64,000 nucleotides of DNA from Sparassis latifolia (taxonomy: Eukaryota; Basidiomycota; Agaricomycetes; Polyporales; Sparassidaceae): the NCBI GenBank assembly GCA_018466975.1, contig CM031556.1:3906001-3970000 (forward strand), written 5' to 3'. Made by a program: the position numbers and the translations under genes. The notes under the pieces were generated by a model, which did not search any database, was not told the DNA's origin, and saw only the letters and a list, made by a program, of their open reading frames with translations. Below, one piece after another: positions 1 to 13,236 of this stretch. The first letter of the stretch is position 1; every line of letters starts with the position of its first letter.

Positions 1-1824
1 GGAACTGTTCAAGGGAGCTGATGACGGTGACGGTCATGGCTGATGGTGGAGGTGAGGAAGATAGAAAGGCGAATGGAGTTGGAGGTAGTGGTTGAGAGAT
101 TTTATCAGCCGCGCTGTGAAGAGGGACCGTGACCTGCTCCTTGCGCCATACGGCACGTGATATTCTTGACAAATGTCAAGCGCCCCTCTTCCTCAACGCT
201 TACACCCCGGACGCGTTGCTGACCCACCCCGCTCGCCAGCGACGCAGTCTGACCGAAGGCTGATTCCCGACGGTTGCCGAGGATGCCTTGACAATAATAT
301 TGGTATGTCATTTCAGTGTCTGTGCTCGGTGTTCACCTCAGCAGGTCCCGCCCATATTACAAATTGTGCGACAGATCGTTATCACTATATGCTCTGAGGA
401 CTGGTCTGGCTTCAGTGTTTCTGTGCTCGTCCAAAGTCTGATTGAGGAAAGATGTCCCGCGGGTGGATCGGAGCCGTGCCCTGTTCTGTAAGAGAAACGT
501 TGTCTGTGCCTCTGCCCGAATGCCTCTGTCGCTAGCCCGGCTATGCTCGCCCGGCTATCCTCTCGTGGCGAGTTGTTGACGAATCTGGTTGCGCATTGGC
601 TGCGAACTGTCTGAGATTCTCTGGAGAACATTCATCGTCACAAGAACTATTGCCGGCCTCGAGATGGCCTCGGTTCATGTCTTACAGTGCGGGATGAGCA
701 TCGTACGTTACTCCTTAGCTTAATTATCTCTACTCAACCGAGAAGTGGGATGTGTTAGTGTTTTCGCAGCCACTTTTGTGCCAGCTGCGGCCGCCAAAGT
801 GGGGCCTCTGACCGTCCAAAGTCTGCTGAGATCCAAGTGGTGCGAAGCCCCTGTACCCTGGCTATGTAGGCGAGGGCTTACTGGCCAGATGGGTAAGAGG
901 AGGTATCGAGGTGAAGTGACGCTCCGCTCGTTGTCGGCAAAGTTTGGCCGTCAAAATGGGGCAGCGCTATGTCCAATTTTATTGGGTGCAAAAGCGGTTG
1001 CAAAACACCTCTGTAGTACCTCGTAGGACAGTCCCGACTTCCAAGCATGTCAGAGAATATCTATGTGAAATGCATTTGGTGTGTTGAACATGCATGTCTG
1101 CATGACATATGGGGCCCCGTGCTCTGCACTACCTGGTATTTCATGACGAGCAAACAAGTCAATATCTTGCATGACTAGATGGTGTTCCGACTCATAACGT
1201 GAGATGTAGTGTCTGCGGAGATCGACCGTGAATACCAGCTGCAGATCTTTGATTGCAAAACATAAACATGTATGCGTGTATGCATACACCTGCACCTCGG
1301 AAAGAGACCCATCGACGGCTCCTACGTTTCCCACTTTAAAAGCAAAGTCGTTGGATTGCCTAAAGATCAGATGCCGCCGAACGCGTCCGCGATCCTCAGA
1401 CAAATACGCAGCTGCGCGGTGTCTGCGCCGAGCTTGGCGGTCGCAGTACTCAGTAGTCTGACTGCCCATCCTTCCGGCAACGCCTCCTGTTCTTTGCACC
1501 CACACGTTCCCTTCTTTCATTTCTCTTACGCTTCTCCAATCTAGCGCACACTGAATCGTCTAGCCACGCCAGGACGTCTAATATCGCGGACGCCTAATAT
1601 TGCAAGTTCTCCCACCCCTCGCAACACGAGGTCCTTCGACAGTGCTAAACTCTGCACTGGCGCGTCAAGATAAGGATCGTTCCGTTCTCCTTTCCTCTGT
1701 GGTGGATTAAGCTTGCGGCGATTGCCACATAGCGTACACCCAGGTGGTTTAGCTGTAGTGTTTATTCGGTGAGTGACTCTGCACTCGAATCTATCGTTCA
1801 ATCTGAATCCAATTGGCAGGTAGC
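1..1824. other. Upstream region, no confident gene; probable 5' leader intron at its end
   Basis: No open frame here has a recognisable domain or splice-consistent continuation; the short ORFs on both strands have arbitrary composition. The last stretch looks like the leader of the downstream sterol-transfer gene: a GTGAGT donor at 1769 and a TTGGCAG acceptor ending at 1820 would remove a 52-bp intron and leave five bases before the ATG at 1825. This leader intron is inferred from consensus only. Confidence 0.5.
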
Positions 1825-4800
1825 ATGCCCTCCAATTTCTTCTCGAAGCTCGTCAAGAATGCGTCCTCTCAGTATGCACCAGAGCATCCTCGCTCTCCTT
1901 CTCCTTCTCCGAAACGCCAGCTCCCCTCCAACGGCGTAAACTCCGCCTCTTCAACCGCCAGCACCAGTCGCTCGAGAAGTTACTCTGAGAGTAAACCGAG
2001 ACAGCCTTCATCCGAAGACGAAAGCTCGGACAACCCCAACGTCACCGTCGTCCCCCCCTCTCCGCGCAGCGCGAGCCAGGGCTCCGATCTCACCGACGAG
2101 GATGCCACCCCGCGGGCAGAGGTTCCTCCTACACTTGGAAAGCATTACGGCAATGGGACTATCGACAGTAGGAAGAGGAGACCATCGTCATTGGCCCAGG
2201 TTACTACCAACGCTCCACCGTCGCAGACCACAACCTCCGCGCCGACCGACGAGGAGGGTCTTGCAACACCCACCCCCGCCAGTCGCACCACATTCCACGA
2301 GCAGCCCGCTCCGGAGCACACGATCTCCCCAGTCCGCTCCTTTGGCAATCTCAGGAAAAAGAGCCCCTCGCCCAACCACCCACGCTCTTCGACCATCGCG
2401 ACGGACCAGTCGCGCACTCCGCAGTCCCCGCTCGAGGTCTCGCATGTACCATCCGCCGCCACCCAGAAGTCATCGAGCCAGGGCAAGTCCAGCCGGAGCA
2501 AAAAGTCCAAGGCTAAGGACGTGCAGCTCCCGTCTCGACATGAACGCTCTGCATCCGTGCCCTCCACCTTCTCTTCCTCATCTCTCCCACAACCGCCCAA
2601 CATTTCCGTCATGGAGGATGGCACGATCACATCGCCCACGGTCTCCGAGTCACCCACGGAGGAGATGCCGTCCATGCGCCTCCTCAGCAGCAACACCTTC
2701 CCTAACTTCAGCTCGTCCCTCACCGTCCCGGACAACGCGGATGCAGTCTCCATCCGCTCCAACAGCAGCACCGTGACCACGTCGAAGAAGATGCGCTGGC
2801 GCCGGCGGTCGACCCATTCAGGGAATGCTCCCGCGCCCGGCCAGTCCCCTTCGGCCAACGTGTCGTCCACGTCCCTGTCTCCCACAAAACGTAAGGGCAC
2901 GGGCAGCAGCCTCGCGTCGGCCCTTGCCGTTCCGGGCGGCCTCGTCATGTCGTCTGCTGGTATGTCTATCCCTCCCATCTCAGTTGACACACCCTCCTCG
3001 CCCGGCAACTCCAGCCTCTCCTCGCGCAAGCGGCGTGACTCTGACTTCCCCAGGACGCCGCCCTCCGGACGCTCTCGGCGGACGTCGCTGAGCTACCCGA
3101 CGAGCGAGCTGTCTGATCGTGACTCGTTCCACTCCGGGAGGACATCATTGGGCTATCGGAGGACGACGATGACGATCTTGACCTAGATCCAGACGACATC
3201 CCCGTCACCGGCTTCGCTGTCGCGAGCAACAAGCGCAACCAGGACTTCCACGAGCAGTTCCCCACAATTCCGGAGGGGGACTATCTTATCGAGGGTAAGC
3301 TTTCACTTCGGCGTCCGTACTGCGCATATTGACTATATCGTACGACATGTAGACTACGGATGTGCGCTGCAGCGCGAGATACTCATCCAAGGCCGCCTCT
3401 ATATATCCGAGAACCACATGTGTTTCCACGCTAATATTTTTGGTTGGATCACCGACGTGAGCGCCGCTCGCTTCGCCGTCGTACGATCACGTGCTAACAT
3501 TTGACACACGCGCAGTTGTGCATCCCGATGTACGACGTCACCGCGCTCGACAAGCGCATGACCGCCTTCGTGATCCCGAACGCGATCCAGGTCACGACGC
3601 ACACCGCGAAATACACGTTCACGTCGTTCCTTTCGCGTGATACAGCGTTTGACGTAATTTTCAACGTCTGGCGGCTCGCGCGCCCCGAGACTTCGTCGAT
3701 CGGCTCGCTGGCACAGAGCCCCAGGGGTTCCCTGGACGGTCCGAGTGGCGTTATGGAAGCCGGCGTGGCGACGCGCAACGGCAACGGCCTAGCTACCCCG
3801 CCGGGTGAGGTGGTGAGCGGCAAGGGCCTTCGGGGCAAGGTAACGCGCTGTGCATGTGGGAGGGCGGGCGAGCACTTCAACGAGGTCGCAATGGAGAGCG
3901 TGTTGCCCGGCACCCCGGAGAAGATATACAACCTGATGTTCACGAGCGGGTTCATCAAGGACTTCATGCGGGACGACCAGAAGCTCACCGGTGCGTGCAT
4001 CCCCTGCCAGCGCAGGGTTACGTTGTGTCGCCCGTCGCCCTGACTGACGGTAGTGTTTACCTGCAGATATTCAGATCTCGGACTGGATGCCTACCGCGGA
4101 CAACCCGAAGCTGCTCGCGCGCGTGATGTCGTACATCAAACCGCTGAACGGGAGCATCGGCCCACGGTCAACCAAGTGCGAGCTGCGCGACGAGACGATC
4201 CACTGTGACTTTGACCAGTACGTCGCGATGATGACCACGACGCGGACGCCCGACGTACCCAGCGGCGGTGTATTCTCGGTCAAGACGCGCACCTGCATCA
4301 CCTGGGCGTCGAGCATATCGACGAAGGTGCTCGTCACCACACAGGTCGAGTGGACGGGGCGCAGCTTTATTAAAGGTACGTGCCCTTGGCTGTGCCTACT
4401 CCCAGTGGACTAACCACATCAGACACAGGTATCATCGAAAAGAACGCGCTTGATGGGCAAAGAATGTACCACGCGGACCTCGACAAGGCGATGCGCGACT
4501 ACATCCACGCGCATCAGTCCGAATTCATCCCCGAGGGCGTCGATGCGGCTGCCGTCGAGGAGTCGACGGAGGCGCAAGCGCCCGAGGTTCCCGTTCTTGC
4601 CGAGCGCCCGCAGCCGAGCGAGGAGGAAGTCCGCAAATCGCGCGAATACGAGCGCAACCAGCGCGGCCTCCAGTGGGCGTACGAAACGTTCGAGGGCACC
4701 GCCAAGGTCGCGCGGCAGTCCACCGAGGGCGCGCTGGAGCTCCTCAGGGACGCCTGGGATCAGTCGTCCACCACCACTATCTTATACTTTGTTATCATTT

Positions 4801-5084
4801 TCTTGGCCATCAGTAATATTTGGACACTGGGCATGGTCGGGCGGAAGGAGGAGGTCGGCAGGAGAAAGGAGATGAAGCGCACGGACGAGAGGGAGAAGTG
4901 GGTACAGGGCATCGTCCAGGCGTTGTGGGAGGAGCTGATCGCGAACAGAAACACGCCTGGAGCCGCACCGTGGCTGCGCTCAACTGGCGATTGGAAAGAA
5001 GAGGTCGCTGAGATCAATGTGGTGCTTGATGCCATTGACCAGAGAGTGGAGAGTATCAGAGAGAGCTTGAAGGACCTTGATTAG
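1825..5084 (+). CDS. LAM/Aster-type sterol-transfer protein (GRAM + VASt + membrane anchor)
   Basis: Probable membrane-anchored lipid-transfer protein of the Lam/Ltc (Aster) family, which moves sterol between ER and plasma membrane at contact sites. About 1,000 residues. The first ~440 are disordered and rich in Ser/Pro. A GRAM domain follows at roughly 490-575 (ALQREILIQGRLYISENH, then IPMYDVTALDKRM). The VASt sterol-binding domain spans roughly 640-810. One hydrophobic helix lies near 900-917 (TILYFVIIFLAISNIW), then a charged tail. Supported exon edges are 3353-3456, 3516-3990, 4067-4375 and 4429-5084, with GTAAGC, GTGAGC, GTGCGT and GTACGT donors. The ATG at 1825 opens the long first exon. 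Frame changes between about 3120 and 3180: upstream coding ends at a TAG (3184-3186), while the acidic run before the GRAM domain lies in another frame. Only weak splice sites explain this (acceptor ending at 3140). The family call is secure; the join near 3.1 kb is not. Confidence 0.87.
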
Positions 5085-5533
5085 AAGAAGTCTCTTGTTA
5101 AGTTATCACCATCGGTCGGTTCTCCCGGCTTTGTGGGTTCTGTACATCTCTGTATAATCAACTTTTCTAGCCGGCATTCGCAATTCAGACTCGAGTAAAA
5201 GATAGACAATCCGAAGCAATACTGCATTAGAAGTGAGCGATCTAGACGAGTCTGAGTAACGTGCGTTTGGATGCGATTACTAGATGAAACACTGGTGTTG
5301 GATGAGGACGTTAGGAAATACTGGAAAAAATTAATAACGAAGGTGCACCGAGCCTATCCTGCTCGCCATGACTAAAGAAAAGTCCAAACGAGTGTACTGT
5401 GATTCAAAATAATAGCTATAGATGAGACATACGAGCGGAGATCAACAAGACAGCATGCGTAGATTGCGATGAAGAAACACGAAGAAACTCTCAATTGTAC
5501 ACATTCGACCCGAGTCGTGTCCGTTGGCTGCCA
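5085..5533. other. Intergenic, convergent 3' ends
   Basis: Lies between the stop of the sterol-transfer gene (+) and the stop of the AGC kinase gene (-). It is AT-richer than its flanks, as expected for two 3' untranslated regions facing each other. I see no gene or repeat in it. Confidence 0.6.
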
Positions 5534-8500
5534 TTACTTGGGAGACTGGAAGATCGACAAGACCTTCTCGGCTCCTTCCTTGTACTTCTTCAGGACCTTG
5601 TTCTTTTGCTTCTCTTCCTCCACGGATGCCCCTTTAACAGTGTCTCCACCGTAATTTCTCGCCTCGCCGTTGACAGACTGGTCTGACGACTCGCTAGGAG
5701 AGCCCACCGACATTGCTGACTCCTTGGACTTGAGTGACGGAGGTAACGTGGAGCTCTGCGATTGAGACGGCGTGAGCAATCCGGCACTGGACGTCGTGGA
5801 GGCAGATAACGTTGCTGAGGCAGAGTGTGTCAGCGTTTTCGCCGTCGCTGTACTTGACCGAGACAGTGGAGGAGGAGTTCGTTGGCGAAGGAACTGCTTA
5901 GGATGCTTGCGGAAAGTAAGCCCAGGATTCCTGCCTCGGCGATGCTTTTCTGACGGTGTGGGCGATTCGGATGCCTCTGAACCAGCGAGGTCCGATTCGG
6001 TGGACAAGCCAGAGAAATTACGAGAACCAGCAGATCGGCGAGGTGTCGACTTCCGGAAGACAGCCAGCTTATACCGATCGACCACCCCACGCGCGAACAG
6101 GCTCGTGCCCTTGGCGCCATTTCGCTCTTCAACAACATTGGTTTCGACGAAGTCCCAGTCGTCCTCGTCTTCGCGTTCCGTTGCAGCTTCGTCCTCGTCA
6201 ATGACGTCCGCAAAGTCACGGTCCAGAGCGGGTATGCCCGACTTCTCCCTACGACGCTGTCGAGATGGAGGAATACGGACAGGGTGGATCTTCGGCGCCT
6301 GTTTCGCATGAGGCTTGACGTCCTCATGTACAGGAACCGCCGTCGAGGGTGTAGATTCGACAGGAGAAGCTGTGACAGTCTCAGTGCCCACAATCTCTTC
6401 GCTAGGCATTGGCGCGACCTCGGGATTCTTCTCGACAGCTTGCGGCTCTTCTGCAACAGTCGCCAGCGGAATAGGCTCTGGAAGAACGGTTGGCCGTGCC
6501 TCTGGTGTCTTTGGTTCTGCTGCTTCCTCGACTGTTGTACTCTCTTCTTCAGCCTCAGCAGCAGCAGGAGGCGCAAGCTCTGACAGCTCTTCTTGCAACA
6601 GACTGTCGACGCTAGCACTGACAGATTCTTCCTCCTCTTCTTCCTCTTCCTCCTCCTCCTCATCTTCCCCATCTTCGGCTTCGGCATCTTCATCAATGAT
6701 GACAGAGTGTCGGCCCTTGAAGGAATACCCATCGAATACATCCATGGAGCCATCCTCCAACGGGTGCACTGACGGACTACGGGATTGTGACGGTGTGGTG
6801 ATGGAGTCTTCGCCATCAGTACGGTCAGCATCGGTTTGACGATCCTGGTCGGTGTCAGTCTGCTCGTTGTCGTCTTCGTCATTGATTATAGGCTCCATGC
6901 CAAGGAAGGTATCGTCAAAGTTTTGGGTATCACTAGCGTTCGACGGGTCGATAGGAGGAACATATGGGGCTGTCGACTGAGATATAAGTTTCATGTACAT
7001 GATGACAGAAAGCAGAGGACTGACGTATGTAGCGTTTATAATACACATGAGACCAATCTCTGAGCAGCATAATTGAAACATTAGATCTGCTGACGGTGAA
7101 GGGATGTGGGATACGCACATCATTGAGAAATAAGGATGTTTCTTAATCCGAGGTTCCTTCATCCTGAGTGCAGGGTTACGTTGAAGCAGCTACCAACGAA
7201 CGATCGTGTCAGAGCGTTTTGACTCATGGCTGGATAGAGACACGACGAACCCCGCGAATCAAGCTTTTGGTATCGTGGTCCATTGTCCTGTCCTCTGGGA
7301 ACTGCAACTCGTCCTGCAAAACCCTGTAGTACATGTCTGAATGGTTGTCAGCCCAGAACGGAGTCTACGCATGAATGTGATCAGTCTTGACATGACACGG
7401 ACATGAAGGTCGAAACGGTTACATACGATACCGGTCAGCATCTCATACAACATCGTTCCGAAGCTCCACCAGTCGACTTCGTAACTGTAGGGCAGCCCTT
7501 GGATGACTTCAGGAGCGAGATACTCCGCAGTGCCACAGAATGTGTTGGTAGAATCTACTGGTCCTGCGGGTGCCCAGCCATCTGCCAGCGCCTGACCATT
7601 CTCGCGCTTCATCCAATGTGGAACTGCTGCCGTAGGTGTTCCGGCAGTAAAGTCACCTCTGAACTCAGAAGGCGTTGGCGGAGCCGTGGTCGCGGATGTG
7701 CGGCGAGCGAACTCTTTTGAGAGACCGAAATCGGTGAGCACGATGTGGCCTTCTGCACCGATTAGGATATTCTCTGGCTTCAGGTCACGATAGATCACGC
7801 CCGCAGCGTGAAGACCCTCGACGCCCTCCACAATTTCGCAAGCATAGAATCGAGCTCGATCGCGGCCTAACCGCCCCCACCGAGCGAGTTGTGTTGCAAG
7901 ATCTCCACCAGGATGGAAGTCCTGCAAATATAACAAATGAAGAACATATCGTATCCGCATTGAATTCAATATTCACCATAACCAAGAATAGGTTTTCCTT
8001 GTCATGGAAGCTCCACCACAATTTGACAACGAATGGGTCAGAGCCTTCAGCAGCCATGCGCTTCAGGACGGCCTGCTCCGTTAACGTATGCTGCAGCTCC
8101 TGGTGAGCAAGCACATGCCGCTTCGTGATAGCCTTCAGCGCAAACACGTCTAGCGTCGGTTTATGCCGCACGAGCAAGACCTTGCCCGCACAACCCTTCC
8201 CAAGCACACGCATCATCTCGAAGTCGTCGATGGCGACCTTGCGCTGTGACTTCTTCTTCTCGCTGTTCGGGTCCATCGACTTCGACCGCTTCTTGCGCGC
8301 GACGCGCCGGCCGGTCGTTGAGATCGACGAGTCGTCGCCCGCCTGGGACGTCTCCGAAGACTCGGGCTCGCGCGGTAAGGGCGACGAGATGAATATTCGT
8401 GACGCGCGTGAGGTGGGGTCTGCAGACTGAGACCGAGGTATCCACGAATTGTGCAGCAGTAAGCCGTCCGAGGACGTTGGAGTCGCGGGAACGTCGTCAA

Positions 8501-10035
8501 GCTCATTGACAACATCGTCGACGGCAGGCATTTCTGCACCATGGGGGACACCATTGGGAACTATCTCTTGTGGGAGGATGGACGGGGGTTTCGGCGACCT
8601 TGGAGTCGGCGCTCGATCGATCTCGTCCGCGCCATCCTCCACATCAGCTTCAACAGCGTCTTCCACCATCTCTCCTTCGTCCTCTTCCTTGATATCGAGC
8701 TGAAGCCCTCCGTCAAGTCCATTTTCCACATTTTCCGCATGCACACCGTTGATGACAGGCGCCATTGGCGCTTCCACGGGAGGCGCAGCAGCCTTAGCAT
8801 TGCCGTTCATAACGACCTGGCTGATCGACCGATGGACCTCCGTAGCGCCGCTGGGGCTGACATGCGCCGCAAGATCCGAGCGCACCCGTTTGATCGCACG
8901 CTCAACGCGCACGCTCTGCAGATCGTCGGTGCGCACGCGGACGAAGCGCCTCCACACGCGGGTCTGGCGCAGAGTCGGTTCGTTCGCGATCGATGTCAGA
9001 TACGCCGCGAGGCTCGTGATCGCCCCATTTGTGACCGTCGCCGTTGACGGCACGTCCATATCGCTGTCGCCGTCGTCGGAGAATGGGTCCCCGATCTCGC
9101 TCACCGGCGTCACGAGCGGCGTCGTGCGGCTCGACGAGACCGAGGTCACGCTCGAAGTGGCGCTGCTCGGCGGCTGCCCCGGACGAGACTGGCGGCCTGA
9201 GACATGGCGCATCCCTGCAGATTTGTTGCTGGACGGCGACGCCAGGCGCGAGAGGGTGTTCAGGAAGGCGGATTTGCGCTTGGGGGGAGTGGGGATCATG
9301 GAGGCGTCGATTGGTAGCTTGGGCAGCTTGACTGCAGGAAATGAGTCCCGGAGCTTACCATGTAGCTCGAGCATCTCCAAGGCGGTGCGGGTGAGAGTTA
9401 GATTATGTGTTGGTGCTTTAGAGAGAAGAGAGACATCAGCAGAGTGACACTTGACGTAATGAAGTCCCGTAACATTGTGTCGCATGACGAACAACCCGGG
9501 AGAAGACGCACGAGGGTGGGGTAATAGCGAAGACATACTCACTTTTAATGTAAAGAGAGTAAGAACTGGGATCGTTCTCAGCGACACTGACCGTCCACGG
9601 GCCATCCTGGCCATCTACACGGAAGGGGATTCTTCGGGTGGTCATAGGTGACTGCTGAGCAACACGGCTTTTCATGTCCGCAGAAGTAGAAGAGTCCGGT
9701 TGAGAACCAGAGGTAACTTGTGGGTCAAAGAAGGAGACGTCTGTGACGTTGGAGCGATCTCTGCGGTGCTTCCTCCTGAAGCTGTGGCTAGTGACTGCGT
9801 CGACGCTGCGTCTTGGGAGGTTTCCCTTGTCGTCTGGCTGAGCTTTGGAGTGTGGGCCAGAGCGGGAAGGAAGATCCCTGTGCACAGCACTAAAGCCCAG
9901 GACGGTACTGAACTTGACTCGCTGGGAATCGTTGTTGAGCGAGAGCTGCTGCGGTGCAACGGAGCGGAGGACGCCGAGCATACGAGAGGAAGGGTCGGGC
10001 AAGGCAACGACGGCGAGCAAAGCCGAGCTGGTCAA
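5534..10035 (-). CDS. PX-domain AGC-family Ser/Thr protein kinase
   Basis: AGC kinase with a lipid-binding PX-like domain in front, an architecture like SGK3/Ypk-type kinases; the exact orthologue is uncertain. My exons on the minus strand (10035-9543, 9415-7977, 7921-7427, 7364-7251, 7189-7119, 7059-7025, 6969-5534) sum to 1,360 codons plus stop. The PX-like region lies at roughly 131-190. The kinase domain runs about 560-870: glycine loop GKGCAGKV, FALKAI lysine, IYRDLKPENIL catalytic loop, LTDFGLSKEF, TNTFCGTAEYLAPEV and DWWSFGTMLYEML. After RIKKHPYFS and DWSHVYYKRY comes the AGC tail (NFDDTFLGMEP), then ~450 disordered, acidic, Ser-rich residues. The activation segment is about 50 residues longer than usual. 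The start is ambiguous: ATG at 10035 or ATG at 9645 directly before the PX-like domain. One intron uses a GTTCGT donor (7250). Confidence 0.9.
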
Positions 10036-11974
10036 GGGGAAAGGCGAAGGGTGACTACAGGCTAAAAATTAAAAGTAAACGGACGGTGGACGGAGTGTGC
10101 GTGGACGGAAAGCGTGCAGGCCACGAGTTGGGATAGCCGAAATAAGCTCAACTGCCTCGAGGCTCTTGAGACCGTCTATCAGCTGGCTCTCTGTGCTGTG
10201 CGGTCTGTCAAGCACGACGAGGAGAACGATGGCGAAGGGAGAGATGGGAGTTGAGCGGTGCGAATAAGATATGGAGTGAGTGGACGCTGAATAAGAACGA
10301 GCTCCGTATGTTGCGTTCTCTGCTCTTTTTCGGCTCGTCGTTCCAAGTAACTCGCATCCATTGTCTGTTCAAACAGATGGCTTCTGACCATCTATCTTGT
10401 TCTCTTCCCGAGCACTACATCCGAATTGTACCAACAAAGTATAGAACATCGCTGAGTAGAATCCAAACTTTCACCGCAGCGACCCACAGTGTGCTAAACG
10501 GGGCGATGAACCGGGTGACGGGAACCAAGCGTACGCTGAGATAACGCTGAGATACATTTCCCAAACAGCACACAGAAATGATGTGAATCAAGGAACCGTC
10601 GTGAACTAGAACAGCCCATCCAGGACCAGCAAACGTACCACCCTTGATTCAGAGGCTATATATGACGGAGATGACATACACACACCCGGAGCGCTCGACA
10701 GTGAGATGTCAGACTCACCCTAGAAACACACTCTTATCTGATCCTCGTGACGCTCAGAGCTCATGAATCATTGGCGGCGACCTGCACCTTCGCGGATTCG
10801 ACCGTTAACGTTAAGCTTCGAGGTTGCTGCGCAGAAATCCCGGCTGATGTCCACGTTGAAAAGAATTTGCCGCCGAGGTTGGGTTTTGCCAACAGGAAGA
10901 CGTTAATTGCCAACCAGGAAGAAATTTGCAACTACCACCAAGCATATCTTTAGAGCCATCACTTGACAACAGCACGTTCAACTTGTTGAAGGGTACAGTG
11001 ATAGCGTTTACGCTCGCGATCGAAGATTCTCCGCGCAGCAGAGATCCAGCAAGTGTTCACACTATGTGTTGACCTCAGGGCAAAAACCAGCGGCAGCAGA
11101 GGACTATAGAAACGGACACCAGACAGATCAAGTGTTCTGTAGCTCAGCTAGTATAGAGACCCATGTTTCACCCCAGGGTATTTTGTGATCAAAGCCTCAG
11201 TGGGGATGCGGAAAATTGAAACATGCTCGGATCAAGACACGAGGAGATATTCATCTCAGCAGGATCCGGAGCTCCTTCACCATTGGCATTAAAAATTGTA
11301 TCTACACTGGAGATGAAGGAGCTCCTGGTGCGGATATCGATGAATGCAGTTCGGGCCTACCAAGCCTACCAAGCTGTTGCCGCAGATGGAGGAACTGACC
11401 CAGCGTGCGCAACGCTTGTGAAAGTGAAGAGGGTGAAGCTTTTCCAGAACTCAGCAAAGCCCAAGGAGAGTTCAGACCGAGACATACTGCTCAGACTGCG
11501 GCGATCATGATATCATCGTGAGCGCATGAGCAGCGAGACCAAATTCGCGCAGACGAACCATGCAGAGATTCACTTCCAGGTTCCAGCCTCGATGCGCAAT
11601 TCGGCTTTCGAGAAGCATTGGCGTGCGTATGCCCGGTCGCAGAGAGATCACCGCGGTCATCGCAGCGTCCGATGGTAGTCGACGTCGTTTTCTCGGAGAC
11701 GGGGGTAAAGCTGGACCCAGGTAAGAAAGCACTTACCTTTAGTCAATTATTTACGCACGCGCTCGCGGCGACTAGCTATGCGATAAGCGGCGATTTGTAC
11801 GCGAGAAAGATCCACTCGATAAGGCGAGCGAGCGCGAGGACATACCGGTCGCAGGAGAAGCAGAGGACGAGTGGAGAGCCGAGTGCCATACTATACCCCA
11901 GACTGCCAGCCCCCATCCTCCTTCCACCTTACTCTCGTCCACCACCGCCGTTCTCGCGTTCCCCTCTGTCTACT
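10036..11974. other. Long intergenic region, no confident gene
   Basis: It separates two divergent genes (AGC kinase on -, adenosine kinase on +), so both promoters probably lie here. Short ORFs near 11.2-11.5 kb have no recognisable domain and no splice partners. A stretch at about 11137-11210 resembles a tRNA A-box but does not fold into a tRNA. A pyrimidine-rich tract directly precedes the adenosine kinase ATG, as is common in basidiomycete promoters. Confidence 0.5.
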
Positions 11975-13236
11975 ATGGCGTCCTCGTACTCCCTCTTCTG
12001 CATGGGCAACCCCCTCCTCGACATTCAGGTCAATAACGGCGAGGAGGTCCTCAAGAAGTACGACCTCAAGGCCAACGACGCCATCCTCGCCGAGGAAAAG
12101 CATTTGTCCATGTGCGCCAATTCTTACGTTCACTACTTTGCGACCTCTGATCGGCGCATTATCTCTCTATTTCTCCAGATATGAGGAACTGCCCCAGAAG
12201 TACAAGGTCACCTACGTCGCGGGCGGCGCTGCACAAAACGCAGCGAGGGGGGCTGCGGTATGCCGCTCGCACCCGTGGAAAAATACGTGTGAACTTACGG
12301 TAAAATTTTACAGTACGTGCTCCCACCACACTCCGTGGTTTACACGGGGTGCGTCGGCGATGACAGCCTCGCCGAGCAGCTCAAGGCTGCGAACAAGCGC
12401 GAGGGGCTCGACCAGGTCTACCTCGTCAAGAAGGGCGAGAAGACCGGCGCGTGCGCCGTCATCATCACCGGGCACCATCGGTGCGTTCCTGACGCGTGTC
12501 CACGCGAGGCCGACTAAGCGCTCCCGCAGATCCCTGGTCACCACGCTGCGCGTGGCGGAGAAGTTCGAAAAAGCGCACCTCGCGTCGCCCGAAGTCGCGC
12601 CGCTCATCGACGCCGCCAAGGTGTTCTACCTGGAGGGCTTTTTCCTCACTCACGGTGTAGAGTCCGCGCTGGAGCTGAGTAAGAAGGCGTCGGAAGCGTC
12701 CAAGGTACGCCGGTCCCCCCGTCACGCTAGCGGCGTCACTGAGCTCACCGTTCCCCAAGGTGTTCGTGCTCAACCTCTCCGCGCCCTTTATCCCCAAATT
12801 CTTTACCGCGCAGCTGCAACAGCTCATCCCGTACTGCGACGTCATCATCGGCAACGAGACCGAGGCAGAGGAATGGGCTAGCGCGAGCGGGCACGCCGAC
12901 AAGGACCTGGCGTCGATCGCCCGCGCGCTCGCGACGCAGCCCAAGGCGAACCCCGCGCGCCCGCGCATCGTGATCATCACGCACGGGTCCAAGTCCACCA
13001 CGCTCGTCTCCTCCGCGGACCCGGACAACGCGAAGGTGTACGACGTGCACCCTCTCACTGACGCAGAGATCGTCGACACCAATGGCGCGGGCGACGCGTT
13101 CGCCGGCGGCTTCCTCGGCGCGTTCGTCGCCGGCAAGGACCTCGAAGAATGCGTCGAGGCCGGACACAAGCTAGGCGCGATGTGTGTGCAGCAGATCGGC
13201 CCCCAGTTCAAGTGGCCCAAGGTCAACATCCTGTAA
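11975..13236 (+). CDS. Adenosine kinase
   Basis: Phosphorylates adenosine to AMP with ATP in the cytosol; it salvages adenosine and removes the adenosine released from S-adenosylhomocysteine. Five exons (11975-12111, 12179-12257, 12314-12480, 12530-12704, 12760-13236) give 344 residues, the usual length for eukaryotic adenosine kinases. PfkB/ribokinase-fold signatures are clear: N-terminal LFCMGNPLLDIQV, the sugar-binding GGAAQNAARGA, VYTGCVGDD, the NETEAEEW region, and the C-terminal DTNGAGDAFAGGFLGAF with the catalytic Asp in the GAGD anion-hole motif. All introns are 49-67 bp with GT-AG ends and join in phase. The start ATG at 11975 follows a C/T-rich leader and aligns with the family N-terminus. 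Yeast orthologue: Ado1. Confidence 0.96.

Noticed and set aside
1050..1520. 156-codon ORF on the minus strand
   Set aside because: Irregular composition, no domain and no continuation through splice sites.
2145..3029. 294-codon antisense ORF in the sterol-transfer gene
   Set aside because: GC-rich Ser/Pro exon leaves the antisense frame open; it has no domain and overlaps a supported gene.
2960..3053. Intron with good GTATGT donor and CCCCAG acceptor in the sterol-transfer gene
   Set aside because: Either phase leads to a stop within about 80 bases downstream, so it does not solve the frame change.
11137..11210. Possible tRNA (gttctgtagctcagctagt resembles an A-box)
   Set aside because: No matching B-box, acceptor stem or anticodon arm can be formed.
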